DNA of 64,000 nucleotides. Source: JAVJUV01 sp040220415 (GTDB taxonomy: Bacteria > Pseudomonadota > Alphaproteobacteria > Rhodobacterales > Rhodobacteraceae). The stretch spans positions 1 through 64,000 of the forward strand of contig JAVJUV010000157.1 of the NCBI GenBank assembly GCA_040220415.1. The letters run 5' to 3'. The translations under genes and the position numbers were made by a program. Under the pieces are notes generated by a model, which was given only the letters and a program-made list of their open reading frames with translations, searched no databases and was not told where the DNA came from. Shown piece after piece: positions 44,195 to 52,647 of this stretch; the stretch's first letter is position 1, and each line of letters opens with the position of its first letter.

Positions 44195-44326
44195 TATACT
44201 TGATGCAACTGTCATTCCACTTCGTGTCAGACTCAAACGAAGGACCATTCAGTGTTGATGCAAATAACTCATTCCAAAACTCGAATTCGACAGGTAAGAG
44301 TTGATGTAAAGATGAGGAACTTTGGA

Positions 44327-44698
44327 ATGAAGAAGACCTGGATGGGGGCGACTTTTGCTCTCAGCGTCTCTCTGTCACACCAAGTTGCTGCTGATCCGGC
44401 CACTGTTGAAGCGGTTGATGTCAAGCAAAGCGTCAATACATGGACTTTTTCGGTTACCCTATCCCACGGCGACACCGGATGGGATGACTACGCCGATGGA
44501 TGGCGCGTCATTCTTGAAGATGGCACCATTCTAGGTATGAGAGAACTGTTGCATCCACACGTTGAAGAACAGCCCTTCACCAGAAATCTGAGTGGTTTGA
44601 AGATTCCCGACAATGTCCACACAGTATTCATTGAAGCACGAACCAATGTGGATGGATGGGGTGACCAGCGATTCAACGTCGACTTGAAGCAGAAATGA
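44327..44698 (+). CDS. Small exported protein of unknown function
   Basis: A 123-residue protein with a signal peptide (MKKTWMGATFALSVSLSHQV, cleavage probably after AA in QVAADP). The mature part is a single small beta-rich domain: VEAVDVKQSVNTWTFSVTLS, then HGDTGWDDYADGWRVILEDG, then FIEARTNVDGWGDQRFNVDL. The pattern of paired Trp-Asp-Gly turns suggests an immunoglobulin-like or calcium-stabilised fold, but I recognise no named family. The ATG at 44327 (GAGGAA upstream) puts the signal at the very start; the frame opens at 44252. It lies divergently from glcD. Confidence 0.75.
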   Translation: MKKTWMGATFALSVSLSHQVAADPATVEAVDVKQSVNTWTFSVTLSHGDTGWDDYADGWRVILEDGTILGMRELLHPHVEEQPFTRNLSGLKIPDNVHTVFIEARTNVDGWGDQRFNVDLKQK

Positions 44699-45019
44699 CC
44701 ATGCTGACTGGTGGAGTATGGATATCATGTGCCCAAATGTTGTGCGCTCGTCCGCAATTTTGCGCCAACACTAAGCATCTGCTCGATATGCAGGCACGCC
44801 CAAGCCAAAGCGACTAGACGTCTCTGTGACCGCAAGTAGCGTGACCAAGCACCTAGAATGGTGCAGGCAACACGCCGTGCGGGGTTCAAGACTTGGTAGT
44901 TCTCTCCTCCGCACGACGGCAACAAAAGTGCTGCGGTTTTCATCTAGCACCGTCAAATCGCCTGGCAAAGGTTGATTGAAGGCGCGCACGAAAACTGCCC
45001 TACACGGGGATACTTCTAG
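44699..45019 (+). other. Intergenic region before urtA (321 bp)
   Basis: No supported gene. Minus-strand open frames (44725-44989) show no family pattern or RBS. The last ~100 bp presumably hold the urt promoter; I could not identify a convincing sigma-54 or NtrC-type site. No clear ribosome-binding site precedes urtA. Confidence 0.45.
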
Positions 45020-46300
45020 ATGGCTTCCAGAAACTTCATAGGAGCACTTTCTGCTTCTGTATCGCTATTGGGCACTGCTGCCCTGGCCCAAGACTGTCCA
45101 GTCAAGGTAGGCGTCCTTCATTCTCTCTCCGGAACCATGGCAATCTCGGAAACGACACTGAAAGACACCATGGAAATGCTCATTGCCGGCCAGAACGCCG
45201 AGGGCGGCTTGCTCGGGTGTGAAATCGAAGCAGTGGTGGTTGATCCGGCATCGGATTGGCCTTTGTTCGCCGAGAAAGCACGCGAATTACTGACCGTTCA
45301 TGATGTGGATGTGATTTTCGGGAACTGGACGTCTGTTTCCCGGAAGTCCGTTCTGCCCGTCATCGAGGAACTGAATGGCCTTCTGTTCTATCCGGTTCAG
45401 TATGAAGGAGAAGAGTCGTCGAAGAATGTTTTCTACACGGGCGCCGCGCCCAACCAGCAGGCAATCCCTGCTACGGACTACTTCCTCGAAGAACTGGGAG
45501 TAGAGAAGTTCGCCCTCTTGGGGACTGACTATGTCTATCCGCGGACGACGAATAACATCTTGGAGGCCTACCTCAAATCGAAGGGAATTTCCGAGGACGA
45601 CATTTTTGTCAACTACACACCGTTTGGGCACTCCGACTGGTCAAAAATCGTGGCGGATGTCGTCGCGCTGGGTGCTGATGGCAAGAAGGTCGGGGTGATT
45701 TCGACTATCAACGGCGACGCAAACGTGGGTTTTTATAAAGAACTTGCGGCAGCGGGAGTTTCAGCCGACGATATTCCAGTCGTTGCGTTCTCGGTCGGTG
45801 AGGAAGAGCTTTCTGGTCTCGACACTTCAAATCTTGTCGGACACTTGGCGGCGTGGAACTATTTTCAGTCGGCTGACACAGAGGCAAACGAGGAATGGGT
45901 TGCCGCCTGGAAAGAGCGGATGGGAGAGGATCGTGTCACAAACGATCCGATGGAGGCTCATTATATCGGTTTCAATATGTGGGTGAATGCCGTTGAAGCA
46001 GCCGGAACCGCGGATGTCGATGCGGTTCGTGCAGCGATGTACGGGCAGGAGTTTCCCAACCTTACCGGTGGAACGGCAGTGATGCTGCCGAACCATCACT
46101 TGGCGAAACCGGTATTGATCGGTGAGATCCAGGCCGATGGACAGTTCGATATCATCAGTCAGACCGAAGAAGTCGCAGGTGATGCCTGGACCGATTATCT
46201 GCCTGAATCCGCAGTACTGAAGTCGGACTGGAAGGAACTTGGTTGCGGCATGTACAACACCGCGACCGAGACTTGCGTACAGATCAAGTCGAACTACTGA
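45020..46300 (+). CDS. urtA: Urea ABC transporter substrate-binding protein UrtA
   Basis: A 426-residue periplasmic binding protein of the branched-chain amino-acid/urea type. The signal peptide is MASRNFIGALSASVSLLGTA, with cleavage after ALA-QD. Strong UrtA features are VKVGVLHSLSGTMAISETTL, IFGNWTSVSRKSVLPVIEEL, LLFYPVQYEGEESSKNVFYT and LGTDYVYPRTTNNILEAYLK. First gene of urtABCDE. It is separated from urtB by a strong hairpin at 46312-46339 that probably lowers downstream expression. A short-chain amide such as formamide is an alternative ligand for close homologues. Confidence 0.94.
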   Translation: MASRNFIGALSASVSLLGTAALAQDCPVKVGVLHSLSGTMAISETTLKDTMEMLIAGQNAEGGLLGCEIEAVVVDPASDWPLFAEKARELLTVHDVDVIFGNWTSVSRKSVLPVIEELNGLLFYPVQYEGEESSKNVFYTGAAPNQQAIPATDYFLEELGVEKFALLGTDYVYPRTTNNILEAYLKSKGISEDDIFVNYTPFGHSDWSKIVADVVALGADGKKVGVISTINGDANVGFYKELAAAGVSADDIPVVAFSVGEEELSGLDTSNLVGHLAAWNYFQSADTEANEEWVAAWKERMGEDRVTNDPMEAHYIGFNMWVNAVEAAGTADVDAVRAAMYGQEFPNLTGGTAVMLPNHHLAKPVLIGEIQADGQFDIISQTEEVAGDAWTDYLPESAVLKSDWKELGCGMYNTATETCVQIKSNY

Positions 46301-46311
46301 TCCGGTTTTTT

Positions 46312-46339
46312 CGGGGGCGGGGATCCGCCCCCGTTATTT
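46312..46339 (+). terminator. Hairpin between urtA and urtB, probable attenuating terminator
   Basis: Nine-base perfect stem CGGGGGCGG / CCGCCCCCG with loop GGAT, followed by TTATTTC. It lies 11 nt after urtA inside the operon, so partial termination or mRNA stabilisation of the binding-protein transcript is likely. Confidence 0.75.
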
Positions 46340-46370
46340 CAAATCCTCATCTCAAATCGGTCGGACACCA

Positions 46371-48350
46371 ATGTCGGTAATTCGTCGGTATTACTTTGGT
46401 ATCGCGTCGGCGCTTAGTCTAGCACTGGCCGGTAGCTGTCTGGCCCAGGATGCGCAGGCTCCGATTCAGCAAATCTTGCTGGAGCACGGCGAAGCAATTG
46501 CCGAGTCGTCGCGCAGGACAATTGGCCCCGCAATCGACGCACTGGCATCCAGCGGCCTGCCCGCGGCACAGACAGTGCTTGAAAAATGGCAGGCCAAGGA
46601 GATGTGGCAGAAAAAGGATACGAAGCTCTTCGTCTTCGCCGAGGAAATCGACAGGGACACTCTGCGAGCTTTCGATTTCGCGGACGGTTCCGAGATCGGC
46701 GAAGTTCCGGACGACGACTACAATCAGCTAAAGCCCAACAGCGGGATACGCGGTCTGATTGGCGCTGCGTTGGTACAGTTCCAGTTGAACGACCCCGATC
46801 CAAACAACCGACTGACGGCGCTGACAGCAATCGAACGCGATGCTGACCCATCACATCTTGCGGCTCTCAGAGTCTCTACCGCAAACGAATCCGACCCTGT
46901 CGTTAAGGCGCGAAAAGAACGCCTTGAAAAACTGCTTACAATTCAATTCGGGGCAACCGACGAAGAGCGTATTGAAGCCATCGAAAGTTTCCGTGGCGAC
47001 TTGGGTGTCGATGTCCGAGCCGCTTTGAATCCTCTTGTTGCGACCCGGGTTGAAGTTGTCGAGGGCGATTTGCCTGAAAATGAGCCCGACATCGCGCGGC
47101 TTTTGAAGCCCGGAAGCGATGAACTGCCCGCCACTATGGCATACAACTTATTGGTTTCCGGCGATTTGGCACCACCCCTGATCAGTCGTGAGGAACAGCG
47201 AAGTGCACTGATCGAGAATATCTCTGGTGGAAAGGTTGCCGGACTTCTCGTCGCCGACTTGAACACCGAGGCTGCGCGGGATCTGGCTTATGCTGAACTG
47301 GCACGCCAAGGTACCGTCGAAGCGGCTGCGACCGAAAGCGAGCTTGAGATCCGTCTTGAAGGATTTACCTTTTTCGAGCGCTACGTTGCTGCATCGCCGG
47401 CGGTCGTTGAGGCGGCACTTAAGACGCTTTCCGCCATCGATACCAAAGTAGGACTGAACCAGGCTGTCGATCTAACGTTAGACGGTCTGTCGCTTGCATC
47501 GATCTATTTTCTCGCAGCCATTGGGTTGGCCATCACCTTTGGCGTCATGGGCGTAATCAACATGGCCCACGGCGAATTCATCATGATGGGCGCTTACACC
47601 GGCTATGTCGTCCAGCAGATCATCCCGGACTACACGGTGTCGATCCTTGTTGCGCTGCCGTTGGCATTCTTCGTGACTTTCGCTGCGGGCGTAGCGATGG
47701 AACGGCTTGTGATCCGCTGGCTATATCACCGTCCGCTAGAGACGCTTCTGGCCACATTCGGCATCTCAATCGCGCTCCAGCAGATCGCAAAGAACATCTT
47801 TGGTACTCAGGCTCGTCCCCTTACCTCGCCTGAATGGCTGGATGGCGCGCTTGTCGTGAATGACGTGGTATCGATCAGCTACATCCGCATCGCGATCTTC
47901 GTACTCGCCATGCTTTTCCTTGCCTTTTACCTGTTTCTAATGAACCGGACACGCATCGGACTCGAGACGCGTGCGGTGGTACAGAACCCTCGTATGGCGG
48001 CGTCGATGGGGATCAATCCGGACCGCATCAACATGCTGACGTTTGGGCTAGGATCGGGCATCGCAGGGGTCGCCGGAGTTACCATCGGCCTCTATGCCAA
48101 AGTTACTTCCGAGATGGGCTCGGACTATATAGTTCAAAGCTTCATGACTGTCGTCGTCGGTGGCGTTGGCAACATCTGGGGTACTTTACTGGGAGCCGCG
48201 ATGGTTGGCTTCCTGCAAAAGGGCATCGAGTGGCTGAACCCGTCCAACACGCTTGCCGCTCAGACCTACATGATCCTGTTCATCATACTCTTTATCCAAT
48301 TCCGGCCGAAGGGCATCATCGCTCTCAAGGGTCGGGCGGCGGAGGCCTGA
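46371..48350 (+). CDS. urtB: Urea ABC transporter permease UrtB
   Basis: A 659-residue protein. It has a signal-like N-terminus (YYFGIASALSLALAGSCLAQ) and a large periplasmic region of ~330 residues. The permease domain starts near residue 370 (LASIYFLAAIGLAITFGVMG, then VINMAHGEFIMMGAYTGYVV). The long N-terminal region is normal for UrtB. The second half has FGISIALQQIAKNIFGTQAR and TRAVVQNPRMAASMGINPDR. The start at 46371 overlaps two copies of an 11-bp-spaced GTCGGTA sequence. It ends 3 nt before urtC. Confidence 0.94.
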   Translation: MSVIRRYYFGIASALSLALAGSCLAQDAQAPIQQILLEHGEAIAESSRRTIGPAIDALASSGLPAAQTVLEKWQAKEMWQKKDTKLFVFAEEIDRDTLRAFDFADGSEIGEVPDDDYNQLKPNSGIRGLIGAALVQFQLNDPDPNNRLTALTAIERDADPSHLAALRVSTANESDPVVKARKERLEKLLTIQFGATDEERIEAIESFRGDLGVDVRAALNPLVATRVEVVEGDLPENEPDIARLLKPGSDELPATMAYNLLVSGDLAPPLISREEQRSALIENISGGKVAGLLVADLNTEAARDLAYAELARQGTVEAAATESELEIRLEGFTFFERYVAASPAVVEAALKTLSAIDTKVGLNQAVDLTLDGLSLASIYFLAAIGLAITFGVMGVINMAHGEFIMMGAYTGYVVQQIIPDYTVSILVALPLAFFVTFAAGVAMERLVIRWLYHRPLETLLATFGISIALQQIAKNIFGTQARPLTSPEWLDGALVVNDVVSISYIRIAIFVLAMLFLAFYLFLMNRTRIGLETRAVVQNPRMAASMGINPDRINMLTFGLGSGIAGVAGVTIGLYAKVTSEMGSDYIVQSFMTVVVGGVGNIWGTLLGAAMVGFLQKGIEWLNPSNTLAAQTYMILFIILFIQFRPKGIIALKGRAAEA

Positions 48351-48353
48351 CCC

Positions 48354-49619
48354 ATGGCCGACACTTCCGTCTTCGCAGGATCAACGCATCGTCAGCCGTT
48401 TGTCATGCGGCACCCATCGGTGCTTGTATTTCTGGCGTGTCTTGCGCTTTTCACCATCAGTGTAACGATATTGTCGGAATCCATGGGCATTGGTGTGGTT
48501 TCGACTTCGATGCTCAAGACACTTGGAAAGACACTATGTCTTTGCCTTGTGGCTCTGGCGATGGACCTCGTCTGGGGTTATTGCGGCATTCTGAGCTTGG
48601 GGCACATGGCTTTCTTTGGCATTGGTGGCTATGCGATCGGCATGTGGCTGATGTATGCCCGCACAAGACTGATCGTCGAGAGCAGTATGACCGGCGCCCT
48701 ATTGCCGCCGACCGAGATCGAGATCAACGATGCTATCGCCACGCAGATATTCGGTGTTGTCGGTGCCTCGGAATTTCCACCAATCTGGTCCGTCGCGCAT
48801 TCACTGCCATTACAACTCGCTGCCGTCATAATTGTACCCGGGCTTCTGGCGTTGATTTTCGGTTGGCTGGCATTCAGGAGCCGGGTAACAGGGGTGTATC
48901 TCTCCATCCTTACGCAGGCGATGACGCTGGCACTGTCACTTTTTCTGTTCCAGAACGATAGCGGCCTTCGAGGAAACAATGGCCTGTCCGGGCTTCAGAA
49001 CCTGCCCGGGCTGGATAATGTTTCACAATCCGACATTTCTCTTTGGTTCTTCTGGGCTTCGGCGCTGGCGCTGGCTCTGGGTTACATGCTGGCAACCTGG
49101 GTGGTTTCCGGCAAGTTCGGCAATGTCCTGCGCGGCATCCGTGACGACGAGGCGCGAGTGCGATTTTTGGGATATCCAGTCGAGGGGTTCAAGCTGTTCG
49201 TTTTCACGCTAACTGCGATTATCGCCGGTATCGCAGGGGCCCTTTATTATCCACAGGCCGGAATTATCAATCCTGCTGAAGTTGCGCCTATCGCTTCGAT
49301 CTACCTGGCAGTTTGGGTGGCCATCGGGGGAAGAGGGCGACTTTATGGTGCGGTACTCGGTGCTGCCTTTGTCAGTCTGATTTCAACATACTTCACCGGC
49401 GGGCGCGCGCCGGATATCCAGATCGGCGCATACACGTTTCAGTGGGTCGACTGGTGGACAGTCTTGCTGGGCCTTTCGTTCGTGGCAGTTACACTTTTTG
49501 CGCCGAAAGGAATTGGCGGGTTGTTTGACTTGATTGCCGCCCGTAGAAACCCCGAGCGGCATGGCGCCGACCTTGGGCCCAATGTCGGTTCCCTCCGCGA
49601 AAAGGAGGCCGACCAGTGA
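48354..49619 (+). CDS. urtC: Urea ABC transporter permease UrtC
   Basis: A 421-residue inner-membrane permease with about ten hydrophobic segments. Family features are LVALAMDLVWGYCGILSLGH, then MAFFGIGGYAIGMWLMY, and NDSGLRGNNGLSGLQNLPGL. The EAA-like coupling loop reads GNVLRGIRDDEARVRFLGYP. It pairs with UrtB to form the channel. Its stop overlaps the urtD start region by 4 nt (49616-49619). Confidence 0.94.
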   Translation: MADTSVFAGSTHRQPFVMRHPSVLVFLACLALFTISVTILSESMGIGVVSTSMLKTLGKTLCLCLVALAMDLVWGYCGILSLGHMAFFGIGGYAIGMWLMYARTRLIVESSMTGALLPPTEIEINDAIATQIFGVVGASEFPPIWSVAHSLPLQLAAVIIVPGLLALIFGWLAFRSRVTGVYLSILTQAMTLALSLFLFQNDSGLRGNNGLSGLQNLPGLDNVSQSDISLWFFWASALALALGYMLATWVVSGKFGNVLRGIRDDEARVRFLGYPVEGFKLFVFTLTAIIAGIAGALYYPQAGIINPAEVAPIASIYLAVWVAIGGRGRLYGAVLGAAFVSLISTYFTGGRAPDIQIGAYTFQWVDWWTVLLGLSFVAVTLFAPKGIGGLFDLIAARRNPERHGADLGPNVGSLREKEADQ

Positions 49620-50356
49620 GCGCACTTCTTGAAGTCTCGGGAGTCTCGGTTGCATTCGACGGATTCAAAGCAATCAACAATCTTTCCTTCTCCATTGGGC
49701 CAAGGGAACTGAGGGCTGTAATCGGTCCGAACGGCGCCGGTAAGACGACATTCATGGACATCGTGACTGGCAAGACAAGGCCTGATACGGGCCGGGTACT
49801 GTTCGGAGAGAACTCTGCATCACTCTTGCGCATGACTGAAAGCCAGATTGCCAGGGCAGGTGTCGGTCGCAAGTTTCAACGGCCAACAGTGTTTGAAGAT
49901 CAGACGGTTTTTGACAACCTGTTGGTGGCGCTCAGGAAGGGACGGGGACCGATTGCCGTACTTCTGTACCGTTCAAGCTAGAAGGATCGAAAACGGATTC
50001 TAGAACTTGCTGAAGAAGTTGGGCTTTCTACGCAAATTGCGCGGAAGGCCGGAGAGCTCAGCCACGGCCAGAAACAATGGCTGGAGATAGGGATGCTACT
50101 GGCACAAGACCCAAAGCTGCTTCTAGTCGACGAACCGGCAGCCGGGATGACTCCGGCCGAACGCCAACATACGACCGACATTCTGAAAGAGGCGGCCAAA
50201 TCACGTGCAGTCGTCGTGGTCGAACACGATATGGAGTTCGTGAGGCGTCTTGAGTGCAAGGTTACGGTTCTGCACGAGGGGTCGGTTCTGGCTGAAGGAT
50301 CGATTGACCATGTAACATCCGACAAGCACGTTATCGAAGTGTATTTGGGGCGCTGA
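49616..50356 (+). pseudogene. urtD: Urea ABC transporter ATPase UrtD, interrupted by an in-frame amber codon
   Basis: The frame encodes a complete UrtD of ~246 codons except for one TAG at 49979-49981 (codon 122). Before it: Walker A in VIGPNGAGKTTFMDIVTGKT and the Q-loop region VGRKFQRPTVFEDQTVFDNL. After it, in the same frame: the signature LSHGQKQWLEIGMLLAQDPK, Walker B LLLVDEPAAGMTP and the switch histidine VVVEHDMEFVRRL. No shift in frame is needed. The first piece alone (121 residues) lacks the signature and Walker B. It may be a true nonsense mutation, a sequencing error, or suppressed. Start is GTG 49616; the end is 2 nt before urtE. Confidence 0.88.
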
Positions 50357-50358
50357 CA

Positions 50359-51054
50359 ATGCTGACTGCACGTGGATTGAAACTTCACTATGGATCCAGC
50401 CAGATACTCAACGGTATCGACATTGATGCTGCCGCTGGTGAAGTGACATGTATCATGGGAACCAATGGCGTGGGAAAGACAAGTCTACTGAAGGCGCTTT
50501 CGGGGACACATGCCAGATCTGGCGGAGAGTATCTGCTTGACGGTCAGGAAGTCGGCAAACAGCCGGCTCATGCCCTGGCAAGAATGGGTGTCGGGTATGT
50601 GCCGCAGGGTCGTGATATCTTTCCACTGCTGACTGTGCGCGAAAACCTGGAGACAGGTTACGCCTGCTTGCAGAAATCTGAGCGCGGAATATCGGAAGAG
50701 ATATTTGAGCTTTTCCCAATCCTGAAGGAATTCCTGAACCGTCGAGGCGGAGACTTATCCGGGGGGCAGCAACAGCAACTTGCCATTGCGCGAGCGCTGA
50801 TCGCGAAGCCGAAGCTTCTTTTGTTGGACGAGCCAACCGAAGGTATTCAGCCGAACATCATTCAACAGATTGGACGCGTCATCGAGTACCTGCGGGAGAA
50901 AAGCGAAATGGCCATCATTTTAGTGGAGCAGTATTTTGATTTTGCCTACGGGCTCGGTGACCAATTTTATGTTCTGGAGCGCGGTGAGGTCCGCTTGTCC
51001 GGACGCCGTGGCGAATTGAGCCGTGACAGGATATTTGAGGCTGTTTCGGTTTGA
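50359..51054 (+). CDS. urtE: Urea ABC transporter ATPase UrtE
   Basis: A 231-residue ABC ATPase of the LivF-like class. Walker A MGTNGVGKTSLLKALSGTHA, the region LARMGVGYVPQGRDIFPLLT (Q-loop), signature DLSGGQQQQLAIARALIAKP, Walker B LLLLDEPTEGIQPNIIQQIG and switch VEQYFDFAYGLGDQF. All motifs are intact, so this subunit could in principle function alone if UrtD is lost. Last gene of urtABCDE. Confidence 0.94.
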   Translation: MLTARGLKLHYGSSQILNGIDIDAAAGEVTCIMGTNGVGKTSLLKALSGTHARSGGEYLLDGQEVGKQPAHALARMGVGYVPQGRDIFPLLTVRENLETGYACLQKSERGISEEIFELFPILKEFLNRRGGDLSGGQQQQLAIARALIAKPKLLLLDEPTEGIQPNIIQQIGRVIEYLREKSEMAIILVEQYFDFAYGLGDQFYVLERGEVRLSGRRGELSRDRIFEAVSV

Positions 51055-51154
51055 TCCGACAGCAAGGTTTTCCGCCGACAAGTCATCTTTCGCGTGAAAC
51101 CCGCAGGTCCGTGCGCTAGAGGAAACTCAGCACCGATTTTCACGGATATGTAAA

Positions 51155-51592
51155 ATGACCAAGACCATCTACATCCTGAACGGCCCGAACCTCAATCTTC
51201 TTGGAAAACGGCAACCGGAAATATACGGGACAGACACTTTAGACGATGCTGAGGAGCAGGCCCGCGAAATCGCCATCCAGTCCGGACTGTCGATTGACTT
51301 TCGTCAGTCGAACCATGAAGGCGAGATCGTCGACTGGATTCACGAGGCACGGGACATGGCTGCTGCTATCGTCATTAACCCGGCGGCATATACCCACACA
51401 TCAATTGCGATAATGGATGCATTGTTTGCGTTCGAGGGACCGGTTGTCGAAGTTCACCTTTCCAACATCCATAAGCGTGAAGCGTTCCGTCACCATTCGT
51501 ACGTTTCGGCGCGCGCCGATGCCGTCATCGCGGGATGTGGCATCGAAGGTTATCCGCTGGCCATTCGCCGGGTTGCAACCATTCTTTCCTGA
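51155..51592 (+). CDS. aroQ: Type II 3-dehydroquinate dehydratase
   Basis: A 145-residue dodecameric dehydroquinase. It has the N-terminal IYILNGPNLNLLGKRQPEIY with the catalytic tyrosine, then LSIDFRQSNHEGEIVDWIHE and IVINPAAYTHTSIAIMDALF, and the histidine-bearing EVHLSNIHKREAFRHHSYVS. It makes 3-dehydroshikimate in aromatic synthesis, or acts in quinate catabolism. It lies alone between urtE and a convergent oxidoreductase. In related bacteria aroQ commonly neighbours accB/accC, so this could be a second, catabolic copy; the window cannot decide. Confidence 0.94.
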   Translation: MTKTIYILNGPNLNLLGKRQPEIYGTDTLDDAEEQAREIAIQSGLSIDFRQSNHEGEIVDWIHEARDMAAAIVINPAAYTHTSIAIMDALFAFEGPVVEVHLSNIHKREAFRHHSYVSARADAVIAGCGIEGYPLAIRRVATILS

Positions 51593-51605
51593 AACCTGCC
51601 TGTCG

Positions 51606-52601
51606 TCATGCAAACTCAACCATTCGCGATGTTCGCGCAGACTCTCTCGCAGCGTCCGTTATCCTCTGCGCGGCACAACCATCTTCCAGCGATGCCAATC
51701 CCTTGACTTCGCCTGATGTGACCGAGGCAAGGAACAGGTCCAGTTCGCAAGCGTAGGTGGGAGCAAAGCGCTCATACCAAGTGGGCATCAAACCGTCACG
51801 CATCTCGCCCGATGCGGAAGTCCGCAGAAACCTTCCGACCGGCTCCTGCGATGTGCGCAGCATTCCGAGAGAGCCATTTACTTCGAGTCGCTCATCCTGG
51901 CCATATGCCGCACGCCAACTGAAATCGAAATTGCAGAGCGCACCACTGGGCATCTTCATTGTAATCATGGCTGTATCTACCTCACCAATCTCGGCAAATT
52001 TCGGGTTCACGATGGCAGAACCCATTGCGAACAGTGAGATTGGGTCTTCTCCGGTGATCCAGCGAGCAAGATCATAAAAATGCGCACCCTTTTCTCCGAA
52101 TAGCCCACCAGACGTGCGGGCAAACTCAAGCGTTGGCGGCGAAGCCGTTCTGGACGTGATGAGAATGGACTCAATTCTTCCGATCTCGCCGGCGGCAACA
52201 GCGTTCCGGATGCCGGCATATCCAGCGTCCAGGCGCCTATTGAAGGCTGTCGCGGCAACGATACCGGCATGCGTGGCATCCGCGGCGATGCGTTCGGCAC
52301 TTTGAAGGTCCGATGCCAAAGGCTTCTCGCATAGAAACGGTTTCTGAGCTGCAATACAGGCAGCGGCAACCGCGCCGTGCGAAGAAGTCGAAGAAGCGAT
52401 GATCACAGCATCCGGCTCGAGCCGCAATGCCTCCTCGATTGATACGACCGCAACGCCACCTCGTCTTTCGGACAACTCAGCTGCGGCTTTCCGGTTTGTG
52501 TCGCAGATCGCGATCAATTCGGCATGAGGGTGCGCTTCAACGTTCTGCGCATGCACTCTGCCGATCGCGCCAGCCCCTATCACTGCGATCTTCACGCTCA
52601 C
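51606..52601 (-). CDS. Gfo/Idh/MocA family NAD(P)-dependent oxidoreductase
   Basis: A 331-residue sugar/polyol dehydrogenase-like protein. The Rossmann start is VKIAVIGAGAIGRVHAQNVE. The catalytic-site motif is FLCEKPLASDLQSAERIA with the EKP lysine, and the C-terminal substrate domain includes LFGEKGAHFYDLARWITGED with a conserved His-Asp pair. The GTG start at 52601 has GGAGATTGGAG upstream. It is the last gene of a minus-strand run (GMC oxidoreductase, SMP-30, ADH, TPR protein). The substrate is probably a cyclitol or sugar derivative. Confidence 0.88.
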   Translation of the reverse strand: MSVKIAVIGAGAIGRVHAQNVEAHPHAELIAICDTNRKAAAELSERRGGVAVVSIEEALRLEPDAVIIASSTSSHGAVAAACIAAQKPFLCEKPLASDLQSAERIAADATHAGIVAATAFNRRLDAGYAGIRNAVAAGEIGRIESILITSRTASPPTLEFARTSGGLFGEKGAHFYDLARWITGEDPISLFAMGSAIVNPKFAEIGEVDTAMITMKMPSGALCNFDFSWRAAYGQDERLEVNGSLGMLRTSQEPVGRFLRTSASGEMRDGLMPTWYERFAPTYACELDLFLASVTSGEVKGLASLEDGCAAQRITDAARESARTSRMVEFA

Positions 52602-52647
52602 TCCAATCTCCCCTCCAAAAATTGACCGTCAACTGCTCAGCCAGGTT

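Noticed and set aside
44725..44989. Minus-strand ORFs in the gap before urtA, considered as a transposase remnant
   Set aside because: No DDE motif, terminal repeats or familiar transposase sequence could be recognised.
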